64,000 bases of DNA from Beta vulgaris subsp. vulgaris (taxonomy: Eukaryota > Streptophyta > Magnoliopsida > Caryophyllales > Amaranthaceae), in NCBI RefSeq assembly GCF_026745355.1, contig NC_079209.1, positions 18,274,109 through 18,338,108 on the forward strand. Direction: 5' to 3'. The stretch's first letter is position 1, and each line of letters begins with the position of its first letter. The translations under genes were made by a program, and so were the position numbers. Below, piece by piece: positions 1 to 11,329 of the stretch. The notes beneath the pieces are model-generated. The model was not told the origin of the DNA and did not search any database. It saw only the letters and a program-made list of their open reading frames with translations.

Positions 1-585
1 ATGTTCAAAAAAAATTTGGGGTTAAATCACTCGATAAGTACGATTTGGGAGCGAAAAGGCCAAAATAGGCCGAAATAGGCCGGAAATGGCCTTTTCGTTC
101 CCGAAATGCAACCGACAACAAATTAACGCCTAACAATCTACATACTAGTTACATTATACATCATATAATCATGTTCAAAAAAATTTTGGGCTTAAATCAC
201 TCGATAAGTACGATTTGGGAGCGAAAAGGCCAAATAGGCCGAAATAGGCCGTAAATGGCCTTTTCGTTCCCGAAATGCATCCGACAACAAATTAACGCCT
301 AACAATCTACATACTAGTTACATTATACATCATATAATCATGTTCAAAAAAATTTGGGTTAAATCATCGATAAGTCGATTTGGGACGAAAAGGCCAAAAT
401 AGGCCGAAATAGGCCGGAAATGGCCTTTTCGTTCCCGAAATGCAACCACAACAAATTAACGCCTAACAATCTCATACTAGTTACATTATACATCATATAA
501 TCATGTTCAAAAAAATTTGGTTAAATCACTCGATAAGTACGATTTGGGAGCGAAAAGGCCAAAAATAGGCCGGAAATGGAGAAAT
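1..585. repeat. 170-bp tandem repeat array, 3.5 units
   Basis: Units begin at 1, 171, 340 and 503 with atgttcaaaaaaa and are 163-170 bp long. They differ by a few substitutions and single-base deletions, and the last unit stops part way. Each full unit contains a hairpin: gagcgaaaaggcc pairs with ggccttttcgttc across a loop made of aaataggccg-type subrepeats. The array lies downstream of the DUF4216 piece on the minus strand and probably continues left of the window. Confidence 0.9.
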
Positions 586-605
586 TACACACCTGAGTTT
601 ATGTC

Positions 606-1578
606 TCATGATTTATTGATCTTCCGCCGTTTCACAGGATCCTCAAGTACATTTATCCCTTCCGTGTGATCTACACGCATATAGTTCTCTGACATATTTA
701 CATCATCTTCCACACAAATTTCAGGATAGGTAAAAGGGGGGAGGTCTTCAAATGCATCATATTCTTCCTCATTATCAACATCACCAATACCGAGGATACT
801 CCTTTTACCAGGTACAACAATTGACCACTTATGATCAGCAGGATCAGTTACAAAAAATACTTGCTTGACTTGTGATGCAATTACAAATGGCTCCTCAGTT
901 TCACGTAGACAACTAAGGTCAACAAGAGTGAAACCGCAAGGATCATCGTTTCTTACACAACGTCGATTATTGTCAACCCACGTGCAACACAAGAGGCAAA
1001 TATTAAAAGTACAGTAGTCCAGCTCCCATATTTCTTGTATTCGCCCATAATAGTTGCTTTCGCATGTACAGGCACTTATCTTTCGAGCTTGCATATTGTG
1101 TAGACGACGCCACAAGTGAAAACCACTATTTTGTTGCGATCTTGACTTGAGATCTTGACGTTCAGTCAAAACTTATACCCATTAATATCATAACCCTCAT
1201 AAGAGCGTACAGCTTCACGAGGACCAAATGCTAACCACTTGACTGTTTCAGGAACACTTTCATCCAAATCATTGAGTACTCGTTTATGAAACCAATCAAT
1301 GAAAGTCTTGTTATGCATTTGCGTCAATGCCCTCACTCCTTTTCCAGGATTGCTAACACGAATTCCTCCATATGTTCACTTAAATAAGGATGGACATCTG
1401 GTACGTGATGCAATACAAATAAGTGAGCTTGTTTACGCTTTTCTACGGAAGGTGTGATCAATTTTGAACCAATTGTACCCTTGCCCTCAAGTCTGCCCTC
1501 GTGTCGGGATGTCGGAAGTCCAACAGGATCAACACTAGCAAAATACTCAGCCACAAAATTACTGATCTCTTCACCCAC
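606..1578 (-). pseudogene. CACTA element ORF C-terminal part with DUF4216-like domain
   Basis: On the minus strand, 1578-1333 encodes a segment with GLPTSRHEGRLEGKGTIG, the linker typical of plant TNP2 polyproteins between DUF4218 and DUF4216. The piece from 1169-606 has the DUF4216-type stretch YYGRIQEIWELDY followed by EPFVIASQVKQVFFVTDP. The two pieces are in different frames, separated by 1170-1332, so there is either an intron or a frameshift. The function of DUF4216 is unknown; it accompanies CACTA transposases. The match is from memory of the family, not from a search. Confidence 0.75.
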
Positions 1579-1821
1579 AATCCCTTGAATTATACTACCT
1601 TCTGGTTGTGCAGGTTCCGAACTTTATCCTTCAAAGTTCCATATACTCTCAAAAGGATAGCACCACCTCAAAAACACTGGCCACCACAGCTTAATTTCTC
1701 GAACTAGATGGACAATGAGATGGACCATAATGTCAAAGAATGCGGGGGGGGGGAATACATCTCAAATTTGCATAGAGTTTCAACTACTCTGGACTGCAAG
1801 GAATCGTCGAGGGTCGACGGT

Positions 1822-3792
1822 CTAGGACTTTGCTGCAGATTGAATGAAAAAAATGAACAAGTTCTGTAATGGTGTGCTCACATGCTTTGGAAGTATCCCA
1901 CGAATTGCAATCGGTAAGAATACTTGCATCATGACATGACAATCGTGCGATTTCATACTCGATAACTTCAACTCACCATTTAAGGTAACAAAGCGCTTCA
2001 TATTCGATGAGTAGCCAGTAGGGACCTTAATGCCATACAATGACTCGCAAAAAATCCGTTTCTCTGCACGCGACATCGTGTAGCAAGCTGGTGGCAAATA
2101 ATTCTTCTCCGAATCCTCCACCTTTTTACTTTTCTGAGTTTTCATCATCAACCCTTTCCTCCCCTCTTTTCTTCTTCCTTCCGTCCCTTTTCTGAGCCCA
2201 CAACTCTGGTCGAATCCCCTCTTTTTCCAAGTAAAGTCGTGACGCCTTAACATCTTTTGTCTTGCCCGGAATATTCATAAGTGTCGCGATAATAGCTTCA
2301 CAAACATTCTTCTCTATGTGCATGACATCCAAACAATGTCTGACCTTTAGATCTTTCCAATATGGGAGTTTCCAAAAAATGGACTGTTTTTTCCATAATC
2401 CTGTAGGTCTATCAACCTCACTAGCAGGTTTACCAAAGACTGTTTCAATGCCCTTCACCTGATTATAAACTTCAGTACCAGTTAATGGTCTATGAGCAAC
2501 TTCTTCTTCAACCGTCCCATCGAATGCCTTCTTCTTAAACCGATAGGGATGGTCGCGGCTGAGGAGCCTTCGTGTGCGCATATACACATGTTTGCAGCCC
2601 TTAAGGTGTGTAGATTTCATGTCATCTAAACAAATCGGGCAAGGTTGTTTTCCTTTAGTCTTATACCCAGATAAGTTCCCATAAGCTGGATAATCGTTCA
2701 TAGTACAAAAAAGCATGGCACGCAGAGTGAACATCTCATTAGCATACGCATCAAATACTAACACTCCTTCGTTCCACATCTTCTGTAAATCTTCAACAAG
2801 CGGCTGAAGGTATACATCTATGTCATTTCCAGGTTTGTTTGGGCCCCGATATAAGAAGCGACAACATCATGTACTTGCGTTTCATGCACAACCAAGGAGG
2901 CAAGTTGTAAACCACTAAAACTACTGGCCATGTACTATGCTGCGAGCTGAGATTGCCAAAAGGGTTCATGCCATCCGTACATAATCCAAGCCTAGATTCC
3001 TATCCTCATTACCAAATGACTAATGCACCCAGTCGATAGTTTTCCACTCAGGCGAATCAGCGGATGCTTGAGCAGACCGTCTTTCTTCCTACGATCTGCA
3101 TGCCACCTCAAATTCTTCGCATCTCCTTTAATTGAGAACATGCGCTTAAATCTAGGTATTATGGGTAGATACCACAACACCTTGGCTGGTGGTCCTTCAC
3201 TACCTCCAGCTCCTTCACGCTTGTACCTCGACAATCCACAACGTGGACATCATGTAAATGCTCATACTCATTACGATAAAGCACACAATCGTTAGGACAA
3301 GCATGTATCCGCTCGTACTCTAAACCCAAAGGACACATCAGCTTCTTCGCATAATAGTACGACTTTGGCAGTTCATTTCCATCAGGGAGCATCTCAGCTA
3401 AAACTTCCAACAACGATGTGAAACTAGAGTCTGTCCAACAGCGTTCGACTTAATGTTGAACAGTGTTACCACCGCGGAAAGTTTGGTGTACTTTTACAAC
3501 CTGGATACAACGGCTTTTCAGCAGCCTGAGACATAGACTTAAAAATACGAGGTCGTCTACACGACTGATCTTCAACCTCGTGTATCATCTCGTCTACCCG
3601 ATCCCTATCATCATCTCCAAATTCATCATCCAAATTCTCATCCCCTAACTCATCATCATCCTTTTTTTTTTCTTCACATACATCATTCTTTACTCCAGAG
3701 CTTCCCATATACCTCCCCTGCTCACCATGCCAAATCCATACGTGGTATTGAGGCCTAAACCCACGGCGCGAAGACATGCTCCCTAACCACAT
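1822..3792 (-). pseudogene. TNP2-like CACTA transposase, broken
   Basis: Minus-strand reading gives, in order: an N-terminal piece with a D/E-rich stretch and LYPGCKSTPN (3792-3466); a piece with MLPDGNELPKSYYYAKKL and YERIHACPNDCVLYRNEY (3413-3159); a piece starting MSRYKREG (3234-2992); the core Transposase_21-type segment with YGNLSGYKTKGKQPCPIC, HLKGCKHVYMRTRR and KVRHCLDVMHIEKNVCE (2779-2126); and a DUF4218-type segment with LPPACYTMSRAEKRIFCE and MMQVFLPIAIRGILP (2253-1822). These are the diagnostic blocks of plant TNP2. The reading frame changes at least four times, and consecutive pieces overlap in different frames near 3159-3234 and 2126-2253, which points to frameshift decay rather than introns alone. 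The usual N-terminal transposase-associated domain is not visible upstream of 3792. Confidence 0.85.
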
Positions 3793-5161
3793 GTATACTA
3801 CTAACCTTGCTCACATTTCTACAATCCAAAAAGGACAATAAAAGTCGACTGCTCCAGGGATGTTTGATATTCTAATGCACTTCTACAGAATTCCAAGACC
3901 CCATTCACAAACTCAATCGATTCACGACTACCATACATCCAAGTACGATCCATCTCATTCAAGGAGACCACCTCTAATAATTAAACACAACATTCATTAT
4001 AATGCATCAATCATTATTAAAGTACACATACTCACATATTCAAATCACACACGTATACAACAAGCTAAGATAGTCACATGTTCAATTGTATGCATGCAGT
4101 CAAAGGTCCTTATCACTCCAACCTAACCCATCCTTGGACGTCTAATCTCACTAGTGAATATATGCCAACTTTTCAATTCTAAGGAAAATTCGGCAGCATT
4201 TCCCTACAGTTCTCCAAGTACACAATGTAGATAATTGCTTATCTACATATGTACCCAGAGAACAATGTAGCGAAACGATAAGCCAAGATTTTCCTCATAA
4301 TTGAAAAGAAGACACACATTCACCACCTAAGTGAGATCAAACGTCCAAGAACAGTCCCGAACTGGGGACTATTCAAGACTTACTCCTAATGAGTAAGTCT
4401 TGAACGGGTATCTAGGCATATATGATGATGATTCAAACAACTAGTTATTTTCATATATATAGCTAAATCACATTGCGTTTTCATACAATCTCATATCAAC
4501 AAATAATATATATACATTAAAAAAATACATATATACATCAATAAATTATCAACTTTGTCTACATGTTAAAGTAGTTACCTCTTAACACCAACGACGAGCA
4601 ATGAAGAGAAAAGAGTACTTGGAACTTTACTTGCCTTCCTTAGCCTCTTCTTCCTACAATTGACAAAACCCACATTGCACATTAACCATTTAATTCAATT
4701 AACAAAAACAAAAGTAACTTAAAAAAAAATTAATCCATACCTAATTAACCACTCAAATGGTGAAGAAGAGAAGAAAAGAGAAGAGAAGAGAAGAAAAGAG
4801 AAGAAACTAAGAAGGGTGGTGGTGCGCAAGGTGGTGGTGCGCAAGGTGGTGGGCACAATGTGGGGGGTGCTGCGCAAGGTGGTGGTGCGAATTGTGGTGG
4901 TGCGCAAATGTGGTGGTGCGAATTGTGGTGTTGCGAATTGTGGTGGAGCAAAGTAGTGATGGTGGTGGTGCTCGAATTACGGCAAAGTAGTGGTGGTGGT
5001 GGTGGTGATGCAACACTCGAAGAGAAAGAGGGAAAGTAGTGGTGGTGGTGGTGCTATCTATTTTCGCACAACTTGGGGTAAGAAGTGAAAGAGGGAAAGT
5101 GGGAATGAAAGAGAATAGGCGCGCATGCTTTGGAAGTATCGAAAAAAAAAATAGCAGCTAG
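3793..5161. other. CACTA element leader, noncoding, with GGTGGTGCG simple repeats
   Basis: No coding region is supported here. It contains a perfect 14-bp inverted repeat at 4372-4404, then a purine-rich stretch (4755-4815, gaagagaaaagagaag type). From 4812 to 5052 there is a degenerate ggtggtgcg and tggtggtgg repeat that gives spurious His/Pro-rich frames on the minus strand. As it lies between the transposase and the terminal repeats of the minus-strand element, it is its 5' leader or promoter region. Confidence 0.6.
4372..4404. repeat. Perfect 14-bp inverted repeat (hairpin)
   Basis: ttcaagacttactc is followed by a 5-base loop (ctaat) and its exact reverse complement gagtaagtcttgaa. It lies about 580 bp upstream of the first transposase piece in the leader of the CACTA element. 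Role unknown. Confidence 0.85.
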
Positions 5162-5393
5162 TAGGGCTGCGCGAGTTTGAAAAAAGCACAGCCCTTCACC
5201 TTGAGAAGGGCTGCGCCTTTTTAAAAAAGCGCAGCCCTTCCAATTGAAGGACTGCGCTTTTTAAAAAAGCGCAGCCCTTCACCTTTGTAGGGCTGCGCTT
5301 TTCCAGAAAAGCACAGCCCTTCAAAAATAGGGCTGCGCTTTTATCAAAAGTGCAGCCCTTCTTGCGCAGCCCTTCTGTTTTTTTCCTCTAGTG
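5162..5393. repeat. CACTA subterminal repeat cluster and terminal inverted repeat
   Basis: The motif gcgcagcccttc and its complement gaagggctgcgc alternate about every 20-30 bp and form four to five consecutive hairpins bordered by aaaaagcgc/gcgcttttt. The cluster ends in ctagtg (CACTA on the minus strand) at 5393. In En/Spm elements subterminal repeats bind the element's TNPA-type protein; that role here is inferred from position. Confidence 0.85.
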
Positions 5394-5397
5394 TTAT

Positions 5398-6065
5398 TTA
5401 ATCATATGATGACCCTATTTGATCAAGTAACTCCGATTGTTCACAAAAGTGACCCCATTTTATTATATGAGTAATCCCAAAGGTTCACAAAAGTAACCGT
5501 ATTTATTCAAACAAGTAACCTCATTCATTCATAAAATTAAACTGATTATTAACCTCATTTATTCAAATGAGTAACCTCATTTGTTCACAAAATTAACTTC
5601 GTTTTTTCATACGAGTAACCTCATTAGTTTACAATATTAACCTTCTTAATCATATGATGACTCTATTTGATCAAGTAACCCCAATTGTTCACAAAAGTAA
5701 CCCCATTCTATTATATGAGTAACCCATTTTTATCATATGAGTGACACAATTAATTTATACTAGTAATGTCATTTAATATATGAGTAACCTTATTTATCTT
5801 ATGAGTAACCCTATTAATTCATACCAGTAACCTCATTTATTTATACAAGTAACTTCAATAAATCGACGAGTAACCTCATTTAATCATACGAGTAACCCCA
5901 AAGATTCACAAAAGTAACCGCATTTGCTTATAAGAGTAACTACATTTCTTTATAGGAGTGACACCCTTTTATTGGTAAAAGTAACCACATATTCATATAA
6001 GTAACTCCATTTGGTCATAGAGTAACTACATCTATTCATAAGAGTAACTCCATTTGTTTACAAGT
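5398..6065. repeat. Degenerate ~30-bp minisatellite (gagtaacctcattt)
   Basis: About twenty diverged copies of a unit resembling gagtaacctcatttattcacaaaa lie head to tail immediately outside the CACTA end. Units vary between about 22 and 36 bp. No coding frame crosses the array. Confidence 0.8.
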
Positions 6066-6660
6066 GTTTATACATAAGGGTCAGCTTCAAAAGGCCATAT
6101 CTCATAGCACACTTAATATTTTTGGAAGATTCAAGTTGAATATGAAACTTTGGCTCGATAGCTTTCCAATCCCTGGTCAAAAGCTCGATTACGATGAGAA
6201 ACGAGTGAGATATGACCATTTGAAAATGAGTTGACGTGACAACGTTTCGCGCGCGCGGTCACACTTGTAATTTTGCGTGTGGCCGGCCGCATATAAGAAT
6301 TTGTGTAATGTTTTATGCTTCCTATGCATTCTTATCCTTTTCACTTGGAATCTTGACACTATTCATACTTAGAAAATCATCTTCTTAATTTTTTTCAATT
6401 TATAAGAAACAACATAGTCATATGGGGCTTTGTTTTGATTCATCTCCATTATTGGTACTTTATTAATATTCAATCGTTATAATTTTTACTAATATATCAT
6501 GAAAGATATCTAAGTTTAAGATGTAAATTGGGAGGCGCTCATAGGAAAGTGAGAACGATAAAATAACACATAAATTATTAGAATAGGCGGTCTAATTTTA
6601 ACATAAAATTAGACGAATCCACAATTGAATTCTCCTAACAATCCCATTCCATTTCACTTT
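6066..6660. other. Intergenic, no gene seen
   Basis: AT-rich sequence with a short run of alternating cg (near 6250, cgcgcgcgcgg). At 6565-6615 the words ggcggtctaattttaa and aaaattagac form a short inverted repeat that recurs, reversed, at 7280-7310. I see nothing else. Confidence 0.5.
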
Positions 6661-6689
6661 AATCCAAAACTATCCTAGTCATTCCTTCC

Positions 6690-7089
6690 CTGGGCGGGGC
6701 GGGGCGGATGCGGGGATGGTACCTCCACACCCGCACTCGCATAAAATTCCAATCCCCATCCCCTCCCACCACCCATTGCGGGGGAAAGTTCCAGACACAT
6801 CCCCGCCCCACCACCCGCATGGGTATCCGCACCCACTTTGTACCTGCGTCATACCCACATATTTATATTTTGCAAGATAAAATTATTATAATATTAGTAT
6901 ATAAATAGAATTTTAATCATATATATGTGGGGCGGGGCGGGTGGGGATAGCATAAAATCCATACTCGCTCCACCACCCATTGCGGGTAGGATTTTAATCC
7001 CCATCCCTGCCGAACCTAGACCCATCCCCGTCCCACTTGGGCAGGGATGGGACGGGTCTCCTACTTGACCCGCCCCACTGCCATTCCTA
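6690..7089. mobile_element. GC-rich hAT-like nonautonomous element (ggggcggg core)
   Basis: The right end reads ...ccccactgccattccta, whose complement TAGGAATGGCAGTGGGG matches the terminal class seen in the three hAT-like elements at 34-42.5 kb. The core is a degenerate ggggcgggtgcgggg repeat, with accacccattgcggg occurring in both halves (6768 and 6970). The left end near 6680-6700 is damaged or unusual, and I could not find a matching 8-bp flank, so the left boundary is approximate. Frames across it are repeat translations, not genes. Confidence 0.5.
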
Positions 7090-7129
7090 ATTATCAAACT
7101 ACAACAGATAATTTCAAAAAACTAAATAG

Positions 7130-7265
7130 GTAGTCTTACCGAACGGATTAAACTAGTCACTAAATGGACTAAACTAGTCACTGAATGGATTAAAGAATGT
7201 CATTACTAAATAGATTAAACTGATCACGAAATAGATTAACTTGGTCCCTAAATAGATTAATATTG
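7130..7265. repeat. Short degenerate tandem repeat (actaaatggattaaacta)
   Basis: Five to six imperfect copies of a unit like aaactagtcactaaatggatt, about 22-28 bp each, lie head to tail. Confidence 0.65.
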
Positions 7266-7309
7266 GACTTGGATCGTACTTAATTTTAAGTTAAAATTAG
7301 GCGGTCTCT

Positions 7310-7990
7310 TACAAGACCAATGAAAAAAAAAACAAAGGGGTACTATTCCTGTTTTATTAATTACTAAGGCAAGGTCTTTTCATTTATGTTGGCAGTAAAA
7401 TAAAAAACATAACGATGATAAAAGTGGGTCAATAGTGTCAATACTTTTATAGTCATCAAAGTGAGCCAATTATGAGTACCGAAGAATTCCTAAGTCAACA
7501 TAAAAGTATTTTAAACCAATTCAGAGAATTTGTTTTATTTAAAAGGCAATTAGCTTCTAGATATGTAAGATAAATACTTTCTTTATATTCTTATACATGT
7601 TATTGAATAAGACGAGGTGTGCAACATATTATCGTGAGATGGGGGTAAATTTTTTATCCTAAATGAACTACTTCTTGAAAGTTATATATCAAATGGGTGT
7701 AACATTTTACTCTAAGTGGGTCAATTTTACTTAAAAAAAATTGTTCCGTTGGTAAAAAGAATTACCGTTTATTTGAAAAAGTGATATCCTTTGATTGAAA
7801 AAACGATCATTTTGAATTAAAAAGTAACTCTTTTTAACTTAAAAAGAGATTTTTCAATAAATCTAATGTCCATGCGTTTTCTGGAGAGAGAGGCTCTGCC
7901 TTCTCTCTAGAAAACCCCCTTAGCTTCCCCAAAAGCAAATTGTAAAATCCCCATCCCCAAATCAATTTCTTTAAAAATTAAAACCTTAGT
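7310..7990. other. Intergenic, no gene seen
   Basis: AT-rich sequence without a supported gene, RNA or clear element boundary. All frames are short. Confidence 0.4.
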
Positions 7991-8672
7991 TTCCTCCCTC
8001 TTCATTTCTTCCTAGATATAGCCATTGTTATGGCTTATTTCTTATCAATTTACTCCAATTACTAATGTCCTCAGTTGGACTTTGTTTCTCTAGCCCTTTG
8101 ATTAGATTTTGGAGTTTCTAGCGGTCATTGTGGTTTCTTCTCCTCCCTCTTCGGTTGGGCTCCGTTTGGTTTTTATCTTTCTAGTCACTGGTTCTTTCTC
8201 GGTGGGTTGTGGGTTTTGCATTGTTGGTGCTCGTCGCGGTGGTTCTTCCCGTTCGTTGGTTTTTGTTCACAGTGGGTCGTCCGCTGGTATTATTTCGCTG
8301 GTGTTTCGTCCACCTCTGCCGAAGGGGTCTCTCAGGCAGCGGTGTTAGGGTGGTTTATTCGTCGGCAGTGGGTTCGCATTTGCTGATGGATATTAGGACT
8401 CGAGCCTGCTCTTATGGAAGATTTGGGAGTGTTTCAGTGGTGTTTTTCTTGCCCCCCATGACGGGTTTCAAGAAGGTGTTCATCTTCGTTTCGGCCTGGG
8501 GAGAAGGTGTTTTTGTCGCGGCAGAATTTCCTCTTGTGTTTTTATATGCTCCTTTTTTCTTTTGTTTCTGTTTAATTGAAAGTTGTATCTTTTAACCATC
8601 CTTTGGGATGCTTTAGGTGGTATTTCTTTGTTGAGACATCTCCTAGTTTTCTTTCCTAATAAAAAAAAAAAT
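7990..8672 (+). mobile_element. Possible 3' fragment of a retroposon ending in poly(A)
   Basis: A less AT-rich block with a T/G-biased composition unlike its flanks ends in cctaataaaaaaaaaaa at 8656-8672. The composition shift and A-tail suggest a LINE-type or processed 3' end. Two overlapping frames (8109-8348 and 8209-8595) give low-complexity V/S/F-rich peptides that I do not recognise. No flanking duplication was confirmed, so this call is weak. Confidence 0.3.
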
Positions 8673-8701
8673 TATTGTGCATCAGATGCATATAACACTA
8701 A

Positions 8702-8919
8702 GGGCATGTTCTCTTCAAAATAAAACAATTGAACTGAACTGAACTGATTGCGGCTAAACTGAGTTGAATTGAACTAAATCAAACTGATTGCAACTGAATT
8801 CAATGAACTGAACTGAATTAAATTAAAACTAATAGAAATGAATTGAACTGATTGCAACTGAGTTGAATTGAACTGAACTGAACTAATTGCAACTGAAAAT
8901 AATATTGGAAAAACAGGCC
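8702..8919. mobile_element. Harbinger/Tourist-like MITE with (aactg)n core
   Basis: The left end GGGCATGTTCTCTTC and right end GGAAAAACAGGCC are imperfect inverted repeats flanked on both sides by TAA (8699-8701 and 8920-8922), the three-base duplication typical of PIF/Harbinger elements. The core is almost entirely degenerate gaactgaactgattgcaactg pentamers. Related copies are at 22025-22296, and partly at 10559 and 58910. Confidence 0.75.
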
Positions 8920-9090
8920 TAATCGATTTGTTTAAGATGATAATTTTTTTGTTTGTTGAGGAGAGATAATTTTTTTATTTATAGAGAGGATATGTTACAT
9001 TATTATACCCAATTCGAAGTTCATAGCTTTATACTGGAGTTCTCAATTATGGTATCTTTTGAAACAAAAAAGGTTGTCAAACATAGTTAA

Positions 9091-9328
9091 GGGCCCGTTC
9101 GTTATCGTTATCGTTTTCTATTTTCAGTTTTCAGTTTTTTTTGAAAATCAAAAACCATAATATGAAAACTAGAAAAAGTAGTTTCCAGTTTTTAGTTGTC
9201 AGTTTTCAAAATTAGCATGATTACTATTATTATGACCAAGTTTAAGTTTATAATACTACTTATATCATATGATTCAAAAATAATAAAAACCAAAAACTAA
9301 AAAAATGGCAGTGATACCGAACGGGTCC
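9091..9328. mobile_element. MITE, GGGCCCGTTCG termini
   Basis: The left end gggcccgttcgttatcgtta and right end taccgaacgggtcc are inverted repeats around an AT-rich core with ttttcagttttcag repeats. Flanks are TAA (left) and TAC (right), close to a 3-bp Harbinger-type duplication. Superfamily assignment is tentative. Confidence 0.6.
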
Positions 9329-9406
9329 TACTTTTTTAGCAAAACATCGAGGGTAATCAAATTGTTTGCATATAAGTGTTTTCCTATTTAAAAGGCTTCA
9401 AATTTA

Positions 9407-9665
9407 CTCTTTTCGCCCCATAATATAGTGCTTGTTTCTTTTTTACACGATTTTCAAAATAAACATTTGACCGATGATACCTTCGATTTCTTATTAACAA
9501 AAAATATAAAAAGTTGAAGTTATTAAACTACACAATGAGGCGGTTCTAACAAGATCCACACAAATATGTTTATATATATGTATACAAATGATAATATTTG
9601 ATTAAATATTTTAAAATTTAACCTTAAAAGAAAGAAACAAGCATTATATTATGAGACAGATGAAG
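9407..9665. mobile_element. Stowaway-like MITE
   Basis: Inverted ends CTCTTTTCGCCCCATAATAT and (from the right) CTTCATCTGTCTCATAATAT continue into the shared inner word aTGCTTGTTTCTT. TA dinucleotides flank both ends (9405-9406, 9666-9667), as expected for Tc1/mariner-derived Stowaway elements. It lies about 1.7 kb upstream of the receptor kinase start. Confidence 0.75.
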
Positions 9666-9669
9666 TATT

Positions 9670-11329
9670 AAATAATATGGGGTTCACACTAATCTGAACT
9701 TGTTGTGCCCAGTAATCCGAAAGCAGATGTTAAGCTTTGTGCGAAATGATTAGAGCAAAACAAATTCTCTATAAAACGAAGCAAGAGAGAAAAAGTCAAA
9801 CCTCTAGCATTTTTTTACTGTGTTCAAAGTCTTTTATTATTTTTTTATTCTTTAATATTATTTTTTTCTACGTAGACTTTTTCAAGTATATTCATCAAAC
9901 ACCCGGGTGTACTATGTGCATGGTACATCCAAGATTATTTTTTGTTCATTTATTTATTTGGAGCTCAACCTATTATGTGATTATGCTCATTTGTAGTTTG
10001 AAATGAGCAATGAGTAAAAAAATAACCTTGAGTGTACCATGCTCATGATATACACAGGTGTACGATAAAAATTTCCGACTTCTTCATTAAATTGCATATA
10101 ATAAAAGTTTTATATATTAATTGCTCCTTGTGGCTTCTTCCCAAAGCAATCTCCTTTTGAAAATTGTCAACGACTTGGAGGAACCTAGATATTACATAAA
10201 CCCCGAGCTTTTTTTAAGGAAAATTCTCATTGATAGCCATGTATTTTTAAAAATTCTCAATCTTAGCCATGAATTTTTTAAATTATCAAATATGACCCTA
10301 AACTATCACGTACGGTACAAATATAACATTATGAACGATTCTTCCGTTAACTTTCCGTTAGATAATGCCTTGATTTTTGTGTTTGAAAGTTTTGTCACTA
10401 TTTGTGCCGGAAAATAAACACTGGATTAGGATTTTGGGATCATATTTACTTTGAGTGAACAATTATGAAGTCGTAATAAATAAGAACCAAAAAAAGCCTC
10501 GATTTGTGTATCTTGGCTTGCATGCCGAGAAAATCGCTCGAGTAAGGTTCGGGGGTTAGGCCCTATTCTTTAAGACTTGTTTTAACTGAATTATACTGAA
10601 CTGAGCTGAACTAAAATGTAGTGTAAAACCGTATTACATAGAGCTGAACTGAATTGAATTGAACTGAGGTGAACAGAACGGAAAATAAGTGAAAATAAGT
10701 CCAAAAGAATATAATTGGTGCGAAAGTAAATACAATTGATACCAAAGCTCACTTGCACTAGGTACCAAAATAAGAGTTATTTTGATATTGGTATCAATTT
10801 AATTTACTGAAATTTGGTATAAGTTAGTACCAAAATTTAGCTTCTCTTTTTTGTCTTTTACATGGAATGTCAAGCATGCCCCTAACCTGTCACGATGAGA
10901 CGCCTATCCAAACTTCTCTACTGTTGCTAGTCAAATATTTGGCTAAATTATGGAAATTGGCAAACATCCAAATGGTGGTAGAGTGAGGTGGCAGGTGGTG
11001 GTGCGGGTTTAGAGAAAAGAAAGAAAAGATTATAAATGTAATTTCAATTCTATTAGGGTGATTTTAAGTAATTTTGGAACGACGAATAAAGTTGAGCTAA
11101 ATTGTCTTTCAATTTTAGTTTTAATTTATTATGAAACCCACTAGTCAGCTTATTCCTGTATTATGACCCAGTCCAATTGTTTTTATAGTTCTAAAGCAGC
11201 AGCCATAAGGAATAGTTGATACAACAATGACACACAATTCCAGTTGAATAATCATACTTTCTCCTTGAGAATCATGATTAGTTGTAGAAAAACTCAAAAT
11301 TTCTGATCATAGCTTCCTCGGTCACAGTA
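9670..11329. other. Upstream region of the receptor kinase, mostly noncoding
   Basis: AT-rich sequence with no supported gene. It contains a decayed copy of the aactg-core MITE: TTA then GGCCCTATTCTTTAAGACTT at 10556-10578, its complement-like end agtccaaaagaat near 10700, and pentamer repeats between. The kinase promoter and 5'UTR must lie in its last part, but I could not assign a TATA box with confidence. Confidence 0.5.
10559..10712. mobile_element. Decayed aactg-core MITE
   Basis: It starts after TTA with GGCCCTATTCTTTAAGACTT. Degenerate aactgaactgagctgaact repeats follow, and it ends near ataagtccaaaagaat, an imperfect complement of the start. The right terminal bases and duplication are lost. 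Confidence 0.5.

Larger units (their letters stand above)
1..5393 (-). mobile_element. CACTA (En/Spm) transposon, 5' portion, runs off the left edge
   Basis: Read on the minus strand, the element starts at 5393 with CACTAGAGGAAAAAAACAG, the terminal pentamer that defines this superfamily, followed by clustered subterminal repeats (5162-5372). Leftward there are about 1.3 kb of AT-rich leader, then broken TNP2-type transposase pieces (3792-1822), a DUF4216-type piece (1169-606) and a tandem array (585-1). The order TNP2, DUF4218, DUF4216 is the usual one for plant CACTA elements. Three bases, tta, follow the end at 5394-5396 and would be the target duplication, but the partner end lies outside the window. 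The coding parts are disrupted, so this copy is probably not autonomous. Confidence 0.85.

Noticed and set aside
1..585. CRISPR-like array
   Set aside because: Units are contiguous 163-170 bp tandem copies with no short repeat/unique spacer pattern, in a plant transposon.
4719..5016. His/Pro/Thr-rich minus-strand frames in the ggtggtgcg repeat
   Set aside because: Three overlapping frames are all open only because the DNA is a simple repeat; there is no domain or codon signal.
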